A DNA stretch of 64,000 bases from ZC4RG19 sp017577565 (GTDB lineage Bacteria; Actinomycetota; Acidimicrobiia; Acidimicrobiales; VFJN01), in the NCBI GenBank assembly GCA_047459075.1, contig VSCH01000002.1, forward strand, positions 62,001-126,000, given 5' to 3'. Positions 15,475-24,639 of the stretch are shown here, one piece after another. A model generated the notes under the pieces. That model saw nothing but the letters and a program-made list of their open reading frames with translations. It ran no database searches and was not told the DNA's origin. The position numbers and the translations under genes were made by a program. The first letter of the stretch is position 1. Every line of letters begins with the position of its first letter.

Positions 15475-16261
15475 CCCCCGCGTCGGTGCGGATGGCGTCC
15501 ACCAGCTCCTCGCCGGGGGCCACGTGGGCGCCGTCCCACACGACCGCCCGCTCCAGGCGGCCCTCGACGACCGCGCCCGGCCCCACGACCGGGGCGCCGC
15601 CGCTCGCCGCCATGTTGGCGGCCAGGTAGCGGGCCGGGGTCCCGCAGTCGAGGCAGGGACCGTCCCACCGGACGACCTCCAGGCGGCCGGCCGCGTGCTG
15701 CTCCCGCCACGACACCTCCCAGAGGCCGGAGGGCACGGGCGCCAGCTTCGCCACCTCGGACCACGGCACGAGCGCGGCCGCCACCGGGCTCGCCGGGCGG
15801 TCCGGGGGCCGGAGCCGGTCGTCGCCGGCGACCGCCAGCCGCACCCGCTCGCGGTCCCACCCGGCCACGAACCACCCCAGGTCGCCCGGCGCCCAGGTGT
15901 CGGCGTTGAGGACGAGCACCCCGCGGCCGTCGATCCAGGGGCGCAGGCGGCCGAGCGCGCCGGCGGTGCCGAGCGCCTCGCGCTCCTCGACCGACACGTG
16001 CACGGGGCCGAGCGGCGCCGGCAGGCCGGCCAGGTGGCGCTCGAGCTGGTCCCGGCCGTGGTGGACGTTGACCGCCACCGCGCCCGGGGCCCCCACGGCG
16101 CTGCGGGCCCGGGCCAGCGCGTGGTCGACCAGCGGCACGCCGTCGACCGGGCACAGCGGCTTGGGCCGCACCCGGCTGAGCGGCCGCAGCCGGCGGCCCG
16201 CGCCGGCCGCGAGCACCACGGCGCAGACGTCCGCTGGGCTGTCGTCGGAGCGCTGGGGCAT
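15455..16261 (-). CDS. Sugar-1-phosphate nucleotidyltransferase-like protein
   Basis: The N-terminus has the nucleotidyltransferase loop VVLAAGAGRRLRPLS...PKPL, an LNADTW segment with the metal Asp and an EEREALGTAGAL segment as in mannose- or glucose-1-phosphate guanylyl/thymidylyltransferases. The C-terminus ends in a short hexapeptide-like tail (VVGPGAVVEGRLERAVVWDGA), as in GlmU/ManC-type enzymes. The nucleotide and sugar are not known. The ATG at 16261 (268 residues) avoids overlap with the divergent gene; upstream in-frame ATGs at 16273 and 16282 exist. Confidence 0.85.
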   Translation of the reverse strand: MPQRSDDSPADVCAVVLAAGAGRRLRPLSRVRPKPLCPVDGVPLVDHALARARSAVGAPGAVAVNVHHGRDQLERHLAGLPAPLGPVHVSVEEREALGTAGALGRLRPWIDGRGVLVLNADTWAPGDLGWFVAGWDRERVRLAVAGDDRLRPPDRPASPVAAALVPWSEVAKLAPVPSGLWEVSWREQHAAGRLEVVRWDGPCLDCGTPARYLAANMAASGGAPVVGPGAVVEGRLERAVVWDGAHVAPGEELVDAIRTDAGVTVLVR

Positions 16262-16271
16262 GATCGCCGCC

Positions 16272-16730
16272 ATGCCGACCATCGTGCAGGGGATCCAGGG
16301 CCTCCGCGAACTCGCGGGCGAGCACCTCGGCCACAGCGACTACGTCGAGGTCACCCAGGAGCAGGTCGACCGGTTCGCCGAGGCCACCGGCGACCGCCAG
16401 TGGATCCACGTCGACGTGGAGCGCGCCCGGAGGGAGAGCCCCTTCGGCGGCCCGATCGCCCACGGCTACCTGACGCTGTCCCTGGGCCCCCGCCTCGTCC
16501 CCCAGGTCCTGCGGGTCGAGGGCGTCAAGATGGGCGTCAACTACGGGTGCGACAAGGTGCGCTTCCCGTCGCCCGTGCCCGTCGGCTCCCGCCTGCGGGT
16601 CGGCGTCGAGGTGCTGGAGGTCACCGACGTGCCCGGGGGCGTGCAGGCGAAGCTGCGCTTCACCTTCGAGTGCGAGGGCGCCGAGAAGCCGGCCTGCGTG
16701 GCCGAGAACCTGCTGCGCTACTACGAGTGA
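16272..16730 (+). CDS. MaoC-like (R)-specific enoyl-CoA hydratase family protein
   Basis: The 152-residue hot-dog protein has the hydratase-2 motif in DRQWIHVDVERARRESPFGGPIAHGYL, with the catalytic Asp and His seven residues apart in sequence context typical of MaoC/PhaJ proteins. The rest (GVNYGCDKVRFPSPVPVGSRLR) follows the family. It likely hydrates trans-2-enoyl-CoA, but related domains dehydrate other acyl groups. It has no operon partner here. Confidence 0.88.
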   Translation: MPTIVQGIQGLRELAGEHLGHSDYVEVTQEQVDRFAEATGDRQWIHVDVERARRESPFGGPIAHGYLTLSLGPRLVPQVLRVEGVKMGVNYGCDKVRFPSPVPVGSRLRVGVEVLEVTDVPGGVQAKLRFTFECEGAEKPACVAENLLRYYE

Positions 16731-16736
16731 GCGCCG

Positions 16737-18116
16737 TCAGGCGCTGAGCCGCCGGCGCACCGCCTCCCAGCCGGGCAGCGCCCGCACGGCGGCGAGGTCG
16801 GGCTCGCCGTCGAGCACGCCGGGGGCGCGGAACCCGGCGTCGACCGCCGCCTCGACCCAGCGCAGCGCCTCGTCCGGCGAGCCGGCCCTCGCCCAGGAGC
16901 AGGCGATCTCGAACGCCGTCTGCGCCGGGCTGCGGGGGCCGGCCGCGAACACCTGCTCGCCCACCTCGGCGGCGGCGGTGAACTGCTCGGCGTAGTGCAG
17001 GTGGGTCTGGAGGCTGCCGGCCGCCTCGATGCCGGCCTCCCCCTCCTGCACGAGGCGGGTGGCCAGCGCCACGGCCCGGCCCCGGGACGCGAGCAGCGTG
17101 GCCGGCACGAGGTTGGGCGGCCCGTCGGGCTCGGCCCGGTAGGCGGCGACGAACAGGTCGTCGGCCATCTCGACCGGGCCGGTGAGCAGGGCGACGCAGG
17201 CCCGCAGGAACGGGTTGACGCCGTCGCCGGCCTGGCGCAGCACCGAGGCCGCCTGCTCGCCGTCCCCCGCCCGCAGCGCGTTCCAGGCCCGGGTCTCGAG
17301 CTCGGCCGCCGCCGGCCCGCGGCGGGGCTCGAGGCCGGCGCCCTCGGGCCCGACCACCTGCAGGTCGGGACCGCCCCGGCGCCGCCCCCGGCGGACCCGC
17401 CCGGACCGGCGGGCGGGCGCCTCCGGCGCCTCCACGTCGAAGGCCCCGGTGCTGTGCCCGGCCCGGAGGTCCTGGTAGTTCATGAACGCGAACAGGCCGA
17501 AGAACAGCAGGGCGATGAGCCCGAAGCGGCCCGACCGGAAGGCGACGAACCCGGCGACGATCGCGGCGCCGATCGAGAGCTTGCAGGCCGTCTCGAACCC
17601 GAACAGCGTCTCGGCGACGTGGCCGCCGTCGAGGGGGCGGATCGGCAGCAGGTTGAACACCGCCCACCAGATGCTGACGAACTGCGTGTAGTAGACGATC
17701 GGCACCCAGCTGAAGCCCTCGGCGCCGTCGAGCAGCACCCAGCGGAGGGCGGCCTCGTCGTACCAGTCGCTGCGGTAGAGCAGGTAGGTCGGCAGGCCCA
17801 GGACCAGCAGCTGGGCGACGGCCCCCGAGACGCTGACCAGGACCGACCTGCCCTTCGACAGGACCCGCCGCCCCCCGCCGGCGGGCACGGTGAAGCCGCC
17901 GAAGCCGTGCAGCACGATCGCCGAGCGCTGGCCGAGGGCCCGGTAGGTGACGGCGTGGCCGAGCTCGTGCACCAGCACCGAGACGAAGACGATGACCACC
18001 CAGGCGAACACCACCCACAGCGGCTCGAGCCGGATGCCGAACAGCGCCGCGACCACGACGAAGAACGGCTCGACCCGGACGGGGATGCCGAAGATGCGGA
18101 AGTGCGCCCTGGTCAC
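16737..18116 (-). CDS. Site-2 protease family (M50) protein with helical C-terminal domain
   Basis: The membrane part holds the zinc motif HELGH (residues 50-54) in a transmembrane helix and the second motif NLLPIRPLDGG with Asp163. These are hallmarks of M50 intramembrane metalloproteases. About 6 hydrophobic segments precede residue 210. Residues from about 255 to 459 are soluble, Ala-rich helices with TPR-like spacing (ETRAWNALRAGDGEQAASVL, FEIACSWARAGSPDEALRWV). No PDZ domain is seen. The GTG start lies 7 bases below TACGCT. The substrate is unknown. Confidence 0.88.
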   Translation of the reverse strand: MTRAHFRIFGIPVRVEPFFVVVAALFGIRLEPLWVVFAWVVIVFVSVLVHELGHAVTYRALGQRSAIVLHGFGGFTVPAGGGRRVLSKGRSVLVSVSGAVAQLLVLGLPTYLLYRSDWYDEAALRWVLLDGAEGFSWVPIVYYTQFVSIWWAVFNLLPIRPLDGGHVAETLFGFETACKLSIGAAIVAGFVAFRSGRFGLIALLFFGLFAFMNYQDLRAGHSTGAFDVEAPEAPARRSGRVRRGRRRGGPDLQVVGPEGAGLEPRRGPAAAELETRAWNALRAGDGEQAASVLRQAGDGVNPFLRACVALLTGPVEMADDLFVAAYRAEPDGPPNLVPATLLASRGRAVALATRLVQEGEAGIEAAGSLQTHLHYAEQFTAAAEVGEQVFAAGPRSPAQTAFEIACSWARAGSPDEALRWVEAAVDAGFRAPGVLDGEPDLAAVRALPGWEAVRRRLSA

Positions 18117-18123
18117 GGCCCGC

Positions 18124-18129
18124 AGCGTA
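18124..18129 (-). promoter_or_regulatory. -10 box of the M50 protease gene (leaderless)
   Basis: Minus-strand TACGCT, 7 bases before the GTG at 18116. Confidence 0.45.
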
Positions 18130-18201
18130 GGCGGTCAGCCCGCCGTCCGGTCAGCCCGGTCGCGGCCGGCGGCGGAGTTCCGCCCCGTCCGGGCCCGCCC
18201 G

Positions 18202-18207
18202 TAGCAT
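18202..18207 (+). promoter_or_regulatory. -10 box of menG-menF (leaderless)
   Basis: TAGCAT lies 7 bases before the ATG at 18215. Because it overlaps the upstream in-frame ATG at 18206, it decides in favour of 18215 as the true start. Confidence 0.5.
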
Positions 18208-18214
18208 GCCGCCG

Positions 18215-18922
18215 ATGACCGGACCCACGATGCCGGACTCGCTGCCCGAGGGCGACGAGAAGGTGGCGGCGGTGCGGCGCATGTTCGACGCCATCGCCCC
18301 CCGCTACGACCTCGTCAACCGCATCATGACGTTCCGCCTCGACGTGCGGTGGCGGCGTGTGGCGGTGCGCTCGCTGGCGCTCCGGCGGGGTTCGGTCGTG
18401 CTCGACCTGGCCTGCGGCACGGGCGACCTCTGCCGCGAGCTCGACGCGGCCGGGCTCGTGCCCGTCGGGATCGACCTGTCCTTCGGCATGCTGGCGGCGG
18501 CCCGCACGAGCGCGCCGCTCGTGCAGGGCGACGTGCTGCGGCTCCCGGTCCGCGACCGCAGCGTCGACGGGGCCACCTGCGGCTTCGCCCTGCGCAACCT
18601 GGCCGAGCTGCCGCCGTTCCTGCGCGAGCTGGCCCGGGTGCTGCGGCCGGGGGGCCGCATCGCCCTGCTGGAGGTCGCCACCCCGCCGAACCGGCTGCTG
18701 CGCTGGGGCCACGGCGTCTACTTCGGCAAGGTCGTGCCGGTCATCGGCGGGCTCATCTCGGACGCCGCCGCCTACCGGTACCTGCCCCGCTCGGTCGCCT
18801 ACCTGCCGCCGCCCGACGAGCTGCGGGCGATGGTCGCGGCGGCCGGCTTCACCAACGTCGACCGGCGGCTGCTGTCGGGCGGCATCGCCCAGCTGATCAC
18901 CGCGACGAGGCGGTCCACGTGA
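18215..18922 (+). CDS. menG: Demethylmenaquinone methyltransferase
   Basis: MenG (UbiE family) adds the ring methyl group in the last menaquinone step using SAM. The protein has the UbiE start VRRMFDAIAPRYDLVNRIMTF, SAM motif I VLDLACGTGDL, the GIDLSFGML motif, and the family segment FALRNLAELPPFLRELARVLRPGG. The ATG at 18215 (235 residues) is preferred over 18206 because of the leaderless -10 box. It overlaps menF by 4 bases (GTGA). Confidence 0.95.
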   Translation: MTGPTMPDSLPEGDEKVAAVRRMFDAIAPRYDLVNRIMTFRLDVRWRRVAVRSLALRRGSVVLDLACGTGDLCRELDAAGLVPVGIDLSFGMLAAARTSAPLVQGDVLRLPVRDRSVDGATCGFALRNLAELPPFLRELARVLRPGGRIALLEVATPPNRLLRWGHGVYFGKVVPVIGGLISDAAAYRYLPRSVAYLPPPDELRAMVAAAGFTNVDRRLLSGGIAQLITATRRST

Positions 18923-20172
18923 CGCTCCGGGCCCGCACGCGCCGTCTGGACGCCGACGTCGACCTGCTGGCCTTCGCCGGCGACGACGGCCACGTCTTCG
19001 AGAAGGCCGGGGCCGGGCTCGCGGGCCGGGGCCGGGCCCTCGTCCTGCCCTGGCCGGCCGGCGACCCCGCCGCCGCGGCCCGCCGGGTCGCCGAGGCGCT
19101 GGCGGCGATCGAGGTCGACGACGAGGTCGGCGTGCCGGGCACCGGGCCGGTCGCCTTCGGCGCGCTGCCCTTCGCGCCCGGCCGGCCGGGGACCCTCGTC
19201 GTGCCGGCGGTGGTGGCCGGGCGGGCCGCCGACGGCACGCGCTGGATCACGGTCGTCGAGGGCGGCGAGGGCGACGACGGCGGGCCCCTGCCCGACCCGG
19301 ACGCCCCCACCGCCGGCGACCTCGTCGGCCCCCGGCGCCGGTACCGCCAGCCGCAGCGCTACACGGTCGAGACGTTGCACGCCCCCGAGCGGTGGTGCGA
19401 GCTCGTGGCGGCGGCCACCGCCGCCATCCGGGCCGGCGAGATGGAGAAGGTCGTCCTCGCCCGGCGCGTCGACGTCACCACCGACGCGCCGCTCGACCGC
19501 TGGGCGGTCCTCGAGCGGCTGCGCACCACCTTCCCCGGCTGCCACATCGTCGGCATCGGGGGCTTCGTCGCCGCCAGCCCCGAGCTGCTCGTCGCCGTGT
19601 CCGGCGACATCGTGCGGGCCCACCCCATGGCCGGCACCGCCCCCCGGGGCGGCGACCCCGCCAGCGACCAGCGGCTGGCGGCGTCGCTGCTGGCGTCGGC
19701 CACCTACCGCCACGAGCACCAGCTGACCATCGACATGGTCCACGACACGCTGCTCAACTGGTGCTCCTACGTCGACTACGAGGCCGAGCCGTCGGTCGTC
19801 GCGGTCGCCAACCTGCAGCACCTGGCCACCCGGGTCGAGGGGCGGCTGTCCCAGCCGGCGCCGTCCGTCCTCGAGCTGGTGGCGGCCCTCCACCCCACCC
19901 CGGCCGTCGCCGGGCGGCCCCGCGACCGGGCCGTCGCGTGGATCGCCGCCCACGAGGGCTTCGACCGCGGCCCCTACGCGGGCGCGTCGGGCTGGGTCGA
20001 CGGGGCGGGCAACGGCGCCTGGGCGGTGTCGGTGCGGTGCGCCGAGATCGAGGGCGCGACCGCCCGGGTCTACGCCGGCAACGGGATCGTCGCCGACAGC
20101 GACCCCGAGACCGAGCTGCGGGAGACCCGGGTCAAGCTGCAGGCGATGATGAACGCCCTCGTCCGGCCCTGA
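18919..20172 (+). CDS. menF: Isochorismate synthase
   Basis: MenF turns chorismate into isochorismate. The C-terminal chorismate-binding domain shows EMEKVVLARRVDV, GIGGFVAASPELLV, HPMAGTAPRGG, HEHQLTIDMVHDTL and AGNGIVADSDPETEL. The nearby menG and menD make a menaquinone role far more likely than salicylate or siderophore synthesis. The 417-residue length fits. The GTG overlaps menG, so translation is coupled. The gene ends 15 bases before the convergent menD. Confidence 0.93.
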   Translation: MTLRARTRRLDADVDLLAFAGDDGHVFEKAGAGLAGRGRALVLPWPAGDPAAAARRVAEALAAIEVDDEVGVPGTGPVAFGALPFAPGRPGTLVVPAVVAGRAADGTRWITVVEGGEGDDGGPLPDPDAPTAGDLVGPRRRYRQPQRYTVETLHAPERWCELVAAATAAIRAGEMEKVVLARRVDVTTDAPLDRWAVLERLRTTFPGCHIVGIGGFVAASPELLVAVSGDIVRAHPMAGTAPRGGDPASDQRLAASLLASATYRHEHQLTIDMVHDTLLNWCSYVDYEAEPSVVAVANLQHLATRVEGRLSQPAPSVLELVAALHPTPAVAGRPRDRAVAWIAAHEGFDRGPYAGASGWVDGAGNGAWAVSVRCAEIEGATARVYAGNGIVADSDPETELRETRVKLQAMMNALVRP

Positions 20173-20187
20173 CCGCCGGCGCCGGGT

Positions 20188-21951
20188 TCACCCGCGGCCG
20201 GCGAGGGCGGCGTCGACCGCGGTCGCGACGGCCTCGTCGAGCCGCCGGTGCTCGTCCACGTTGGCGCGCCGGTCGCCGGGGACGACCAGCACCGACACAC
20301 CGCCGGCGCCCAGCGCCCCCGCCACCGCCGCCGCCAGGTCCTCGCCCGCCCCGAGCCGGCGGGCGGTGACGCCGTGCGCGGCGGCCAGCGCCACGAGGTC
20401 GAGCCCGTGGGGCGTGCCGAACAGCGCGTCGAACCGCTCGGGGTCGACCAGCCGGGCCTGGGGCAGGAACGAGAAGATGCCGCCGCCGTCGTTGTCGACC
20501 ACGACCACGCACAGGGTGGCGGGCCGGCCCGGCGCGCCGAGCAGCGCGTTGGCGTCGTGGAGGAAGGCGAGGTCGCCGGTCAGCAGCACGGTCGGGTCGC
20601 CGGAGCCGACGGCGACGCCGAGCGCCGTCGACACCACGCCGTCGATGCCGTTGGCGCCGCGGTTGGCGTGGACCGGGAGCGGCCGCTCCGGCGGCGCCGC
20701 GTAGCGCTCGACGTCCCGGATCGGCATCGACGAGGACACGACGAGGCGCCCGCCGGGCGGGACGGCCCGCACGACCGCCCGGGCCACCGCGGGTTCGCTG
20801 GCCGGCGCGCCCGGCGGCCCGTCGACCCCGGCGTCCCGCAGCGCGCCGGCGGCTGCCGCCGCCACCGCGCGCCAGCAGGCCAGCCACCCGCCGCCGTCGC
20901 CGGGCCCGCCCCGGCGCTCGGCCGCGCCGGCGAGCGCGCCGACCAGGGCGGCCGGCCCGCCCCGGACGACGACCGCCGCGGTGCCCGCCGGGTCGGACCA
21001 GCCGGGGGCGCCGGCGACGACCTCGGTGGCGCCGCTGCCGGCCAGCCACTCGCCCACGACCCGCGACGAGCCGGGCGGGCCCAGCCGCACGACGACCTCG
21101 GGGCGGAGCGCCTCGGCGGCCCGGGGCGAGCGGAGCACGGCGTCGAGGTGGGGCACGAGGGTCGGGGCCGCCACCCAGGCCGGGGAGCGGGGCTCGGCCA
21201 CCACCGGCCACCCCAGCGCCTCGGCGGCGGCGTGCACCGCGGCGCCGTCGACGTCCGCCCGGCCGGCGACGATCAAGCCGCGGCGGCCGGCCAGCTCGTC
21301 GGCCAGCGCCGCCAGCTCCCCGCCCTCGACCGCGGGCGCGGCGACGGCCCGGGCCCAGGGCCCCCGGTCCCGGGCGGGCGGCAGCGGGCCGGGCGTGCCC
21401 ACCAGCGGCTCCCGGAACGGGAGGTTGAGGTGGACGGGGCCGGGCGGGTCGCCGGTGGCCGCCGCCACGGCCCGGGCGGCCAGCGGGCGCCACCGGTCGG
21501 CGCCGCCCGCGTCGGGGACGCCGACGTCGCCGTACCACCGCACCGACCGGCCGTAGAGGTGCACCTGGTCGATGGCCTGGGGGGCGCCGACGTCCCGCAG
21601 CTCGGGCGGGCGGTCGGCGGTGCAGGCCAGCAGCGGCACCGCGGCCAGGTCGGCCTCGACGACCGCCGGGTGCAGCTCGGCCGCCGCGGTGCCGCTCGTG
21701 GTGAGCACGACCGCCGGCCGGCCCGTCGCCAGGCCGAGGCCGAGCGCGAAGAACGCGCCCGAGCGCTCGTCGAGGTGGACGTGCAGACGGATCGCGGGCT
21801 CGGCCGCCAGCGCCAGGGCGAGCGGCGTCGAGCGCGAGCCGGGGCAGACGACGGCGTCGGTGACCCCGGCCCGCACCCACTCGTCGACGAGCGTGGCGGC
21901 GAAGGTGGCCTGGACGTCGGCCGGGTCGGGGGCGGTGGGCGGCGTCGGCAT
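20188..21951 (-). CDS. menD: SEPHCHC synthase
   Basis: MenD is the ThDP enzyme that joins 2-oxoglutarate to isochorismate. The 587-residue protein has the conserved start VCPGSRSTPLALAL, HLDERSGAFFALG with the ThDP-activating Glu, TTSGTAAAELHPAVVEA, and the ThDP/metal segment GDLAFLHDANALL...VVVDNDGGGIFSFLPQ. The ATG at 21951 is 22 bases from the divergent menH-like gene. No MenH or MenF fusion is present. Confidence 0.96.
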   Translation of the reverse strand: MPTPPTAPDPADVQATFAATLVDEWVRAGVTDAVVCPGSRSTPLALALAAEPAIRLHVHLDERSGAFFALGLGLATGRPAVVLTTSGTAAAELHPAVVEADLAAVPLLACTADRPPELRDVGAPQAIDQVHLYGRSVRWYGDVGVPDAGGADRWRPLAARAVAAATGDPPGPVHLNLPFREPLVGTPGPLPPARDRGPWARAVAAPAVEGGELAALADELAGRRGLIVAGRADVDGAAVHAAAEALGWPVVAEPRSPAWVAAPTLVPHLDAVLRSPRAAEALRPEVVVRLGPPGSSRVVGEWLAGSGATEVVAGAPGWSDPAGTAAVVVRGGPAALVGALAGAAERRGGPGDGGGWLACWRAVAAAAAGALRDAGVDGPPGAPASEPAVARAVVRAVPPGGRLVVSSSMPIRDVERYAAPPERPLPVHANRGANGIDGVVSTALGVAVGSGDPTVLLTGDLAFLHDANALLGAPGRPATLCVVVVDNDGGGIFSFLPQARLVDPERFDALFGTPHGLDLVALAAAHGVTARRLGAGEDLAAAVAGALGAGGVSVLVVPGDRRANVDEHRRLDEAVATAVDAALAGRG

Positions 21952-21973
21952 GCAGCGACAAGAATCGCCCGCC

Positions 21974-22744
21974 GTGAGGCTCCACGGCGAACGCGCGGGG
22001 TCCGGCCCCCGCCTCGTGCTCCTGCACGGGTTCGGGCAGACGGCCCGCTGCTGGGGGCCGCTGGCGGCGGACCTGGCCGCCGACCACGAGGTGGTGCGCC
22101 TCGACGCGCCGGGCCACGGCGGCTCGGCCGCGGTCGAGGCCGACCTCCCCACGACCGGGCGTCTCGTCGCCGCCGCCGGCGGACCGGCCGTCTACGTCGG
22201 CTACTCGATGGGCGCCCGCATGGCGCTGCACGTGGCCACCGAGGCCCCCGAGGTCGTGCGGGGGCTCGTGCTCGTCGGGGGCACGCCGGGCATCGAGGAC
22301 GACGCCGAGCGGGCCGAGCGGCGGGCCGCCGACCTGGCCCGGGCCCGCCGGATCCGCGAGGAGGGCGTCGACGCCTTCGTCGAGCGGTGGCTGCGCCTGC
22401 CCATGTTCGCCGGGCTGCCCGCCTGGGCCCGGTTCGAGGACGAGCGCCGCCGCAACACCGCCGAGGGGCTGGCCCGCAGCCTCGAGCTGGCCGGCACCGG
22501 GGCCCAGGCGCCGCTGTGGGACCGGCTGGGGGCGATCGACGTGCCCGTGCTCGTCGTCGCCGGCGCCGAGGACGAGAAGTACGCGGCCATCGCCACCCGC
22601 ACGGCCGCGGCGATCGGGCCGAACGCCCGGGCCGCGCTGGTGCCGGGCGCCGGCCACAGCGCGCACCTCGAGCGGCCGGCCGAGGTCGTGGCGCTCGTGC
22701 GGGGGTGGCTGGCCGCCACCGGGCTCGGGGCCCCGGCCCCCTGA
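21974..22744 (+). CDS. menH: Alpha/beta hydrolase, probable SHCHC synthase
   Basis: MenH removes pyruvate from SEPHCHC to give SHCHC. The 256-residue protein has LLHGFGQTARCW, DAPGHGGS, the nucleophile YVGYSMGARMAL, an acid region VAGAEDEKY and the catalytic His in PGAGHSAHLERP. Fold alone does not set the reaction. The GYSMGAR elbow, length and divergent neighbour menD support MenH. The GTG at 21974 gives the RLHGERAG start. Confidence 0.8.
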   Translation: MRLHGERAGSGPRLVLLHGFGQTARCWGPLAADLAADHEVVRLDAPGHGGSAAVEADLPTTGRLVAAAGGPAVYVGYSMGARMALHVATEAPEVVRGLVLVGGTPGIEDDAERAERRAADLARARRIREEGVDAFVERWLRLPMFAGLPAWARFEDERRRNTAEGLARSLELAGTGAQAPLWDRLGAIDVPVLVVAGAEDEKYAAIATRTAAAIGPNARAALVPGAGHSAHLERPAEVVALVRGWLAATGLGAPAP

Positions 22745-22766
22745 CCGGGCGCGGCCGGGCCGCCGG

Positions 22767-23675
22767 TCAGGCGGAGAGCCACAGGCCGGCGGCGAACAGC
22801 CCCCCGAGGGCGAGCTGGAGCCGCCCCGTCGCCCCCAGGACGGGGATGAGGTCGGGCCCGGCGGCGCCCGAGCGCACCGCGGCGACCGGCCGGGCCGCCA
22901 CCGGCGCGGCGGCCAGCGCGACGGCCGCCCACGGGCGGTCCCCCAGCACGGCGACGAGCGGCACGGCCGCCAGCGCGCCGACCACCAGCGCCACGTAGAG
23001 GGCCCGGGTGCGCCGGTCGCCCATGCGGACGGCCAGGGTCCGCTTGCCGGATGCCGTGTCGCCCGGGATGTCCCGCAGGTTGTTGACGACGAGCAGGGCG
23101 GTGGCCAGCAGGCCGACCGGCACGCTGGCCCCCAGCGCCAGCCCCGACAGCGCCTCCTCCTGCACGTAGGCCGACCCGGCCGTGGCGACGACACCGAAGA
23201 AGGCGAAGACGAACACCTCGCCGAGGCCGAGGTAGCCGTAGGGGTGCGGGCCGCCGGTGTAGAACCACCCGGCGGCCAGCGCGGCCGCCCCGACGACGAG
23301 CAGCTCCACGCCCACGGCCGCGACCAGCGCCAGGCCGGCCGCGGCCGCCACGCCGAAGGCGGCGAGCGCCGCCCGCTTCACCGCGCCCGGCGGGCGCCGG
23401 CCCGAGCCGACGAGGCGCACCGGGCCGACGCGGCGCTCGCCGCTGTCGGTGCCCCGCACGCCGTCGCTGTAGTCGTTGGCGTAGTTGGTGCCGACCTGCA
23501 GGGCCAGCGCCACGACCCCGGCGGCCAGGGCCCGCCAGGCCACGACGTCGGTGCGGCCGGCGGCGCAGGCGGTGCCCACGAGCACCGGCACCACCGCCGC
23601 GGGCAGCGTGCGGGGGCGGGCCCCGTCGATCCAGTCGCGCCACGACGGCGGCGCGTCCTCCAGGCGATCGGTCAC
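22767..23675 (-). CDS. menA: 1,4-dihydroxy-2-naphthoate polyprenyltransferase
   Basis: MenA attaches the polyprenyl tail to DHNA in the membrane. The first Asp-rich motif NYANDYSDGVRGTD and the second NNLRDIPGDTASGKRTLAVR are intact. About eight or nine hydrophobic helices cover the 302 residues. The GTG at 23675 gives a short cytoplasmic start ending in WIDGARPRTLPAAVVPV, typical of MenA. It converges on the menH-like gene. Confidence 0.95.
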   Translation of the reverse strand: MTDRLEDAPPSWRDWIDGARPRTLPAAVVPVLVGTACAAGRTDVVAWRALAAGVVALALQVGTNYANDYSDGVRGTDSGERRVGPVRLVGSGRRPPGAVKRAALAAFGVAAAAGLALVAAVGVELLVVGAAALAAGWFYTGGPHPYGYLGLGEVFVFAFFGVVATAGSAYVQEEALSGLALGASVPVGLLATALLVVNNLRDIPGDTASGKRTLAVRMGDRRTRALYVALVVGALAAVPLVAVLGDRPWAAVALAAAPVAARPVAAVRSGAAGPDLIPVLGATGRLQLALGGLFAAGLWLSA

Positions 23676-23792
23676 CCCGGGAGGTTGGCACGGCGGCGGG
23701 ACGGGCGTCAGGCCCGGCGGGACCGGTCCCGGCGCGCCCCGGCCGCCGGCCCCGCCGTGCCCGGGGCCCCGGCGACGGGCTACACAGTCCCG

Positions 23793-24635
23793 ATGCACGT
23801 CGACCAGATCTGGCGGTACCCCGTGAAGTCGATGATCGGCGAGCGGGTCGAGGCGGCCGACGTCGGCCCCACCGGCATCGTGGGCGATCGGGTCTGGGCG
23901 GTACGCGACCAGGTGCGGGGCGGCATCCGGGGCGCCAAGGTGCTGGGCGGGCTCATGCGCCTCGCCGCCCGGGCGCCCGAGGGCCCCGGCGGCCCGGTCG
24001 TCATCACCCTGCCCGACGGCACCGAGGTGCGGGCCGACGACCCCGACGCCGCCCGGCTGGTCTCGGCCGCCATCGACCACGAGGTCACGCTCGAGCCGCT
24101 GCGGCCGGCGGAGGACCGGGAGCACTACCGGCGGGGCGCCCCCTACCACGACGACCTGATGGAGGAGCTGCGCTCGATCTTCGGGCGCACCGAGGACGAG
24201 CCGCTGCCCGACCTCACGGCCCTCCCGCCCGAGATCCTCGAGTACGAGTCGCCGCCGGGCACCTACCACGACGCCTACCCGCTCATGCTCATGACGACCT
24301 CGGCGCTGCGGTCGCTGCGGGAGGCGCTGCCGGGCAGCGTCGTCGACGTGCGCCGCTTCCGGCCCAGCGTGCTCGTCGACACCGGCGACGCCCCCGGCCA
24401 CCCCGAGATGGGCTGGGTGGGCCGCCGGCTGCGGATCGGCTCCGTGGAGGTCGAGGTCCGCACGCCGTGCCCCCGCTGCGTCATGGTGACCCGGGAGATC
24501 GACGCCGAGGTGCCCGAGGACCGGGCCATACTGCGCCACATCGTGCGCGACCTCGACCAGAACGTGGGCGTCTACGCGGACGTCGTGCGCACCGGCACCG
24601 TCCGCACGGGCGACCCGGTCACCGTGGTGGGCTGA
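23793..24635 (+). CDS. MOSC domain-containing protein
   Basis: The 280-residue protein starts with a MOSC_N-like barrel (HVDQIWRYPVKSMIGERVEA) and ends with the MOSC core, including RFRPSVLVDT and the conserved cysteine region TPCPRCVMVTREID. MOSC proteins handle molybdenum-cofactor sulfur or reduce N-hydroxylated compounds. The exact task is unknown. It ends 4 bases before menE, so the two are almost surely co-translated; the reason for the pairing is unclear. Confidence 0.88.
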   Translation: MHVDQIWRYPVKSMIGERVEAADVGPTGIVGDRVWAVRDQVRGGIRGAKVLGGLMRLAARAPEGPGGPVVITLPDGTEVRADDPDAARLVSAAIDHEVTLEPLRPAEDREHYRRGAPYHDDLMEELRSIFGRTEDEPLPDLTALPPEILEYESPPGTYHDAYPLMLMTTSALRSLREALPGSVVDVRRFRPSVLVDTGDAPGHPEMGWVGRRLRIGSVEVEVRTPCPRCVMVTREIDAEVPEDRAILRHIVRDLDQNVGVYADVVRTGTVRTGDPVTVVG

Positions 24636-24639
24636 GGCG

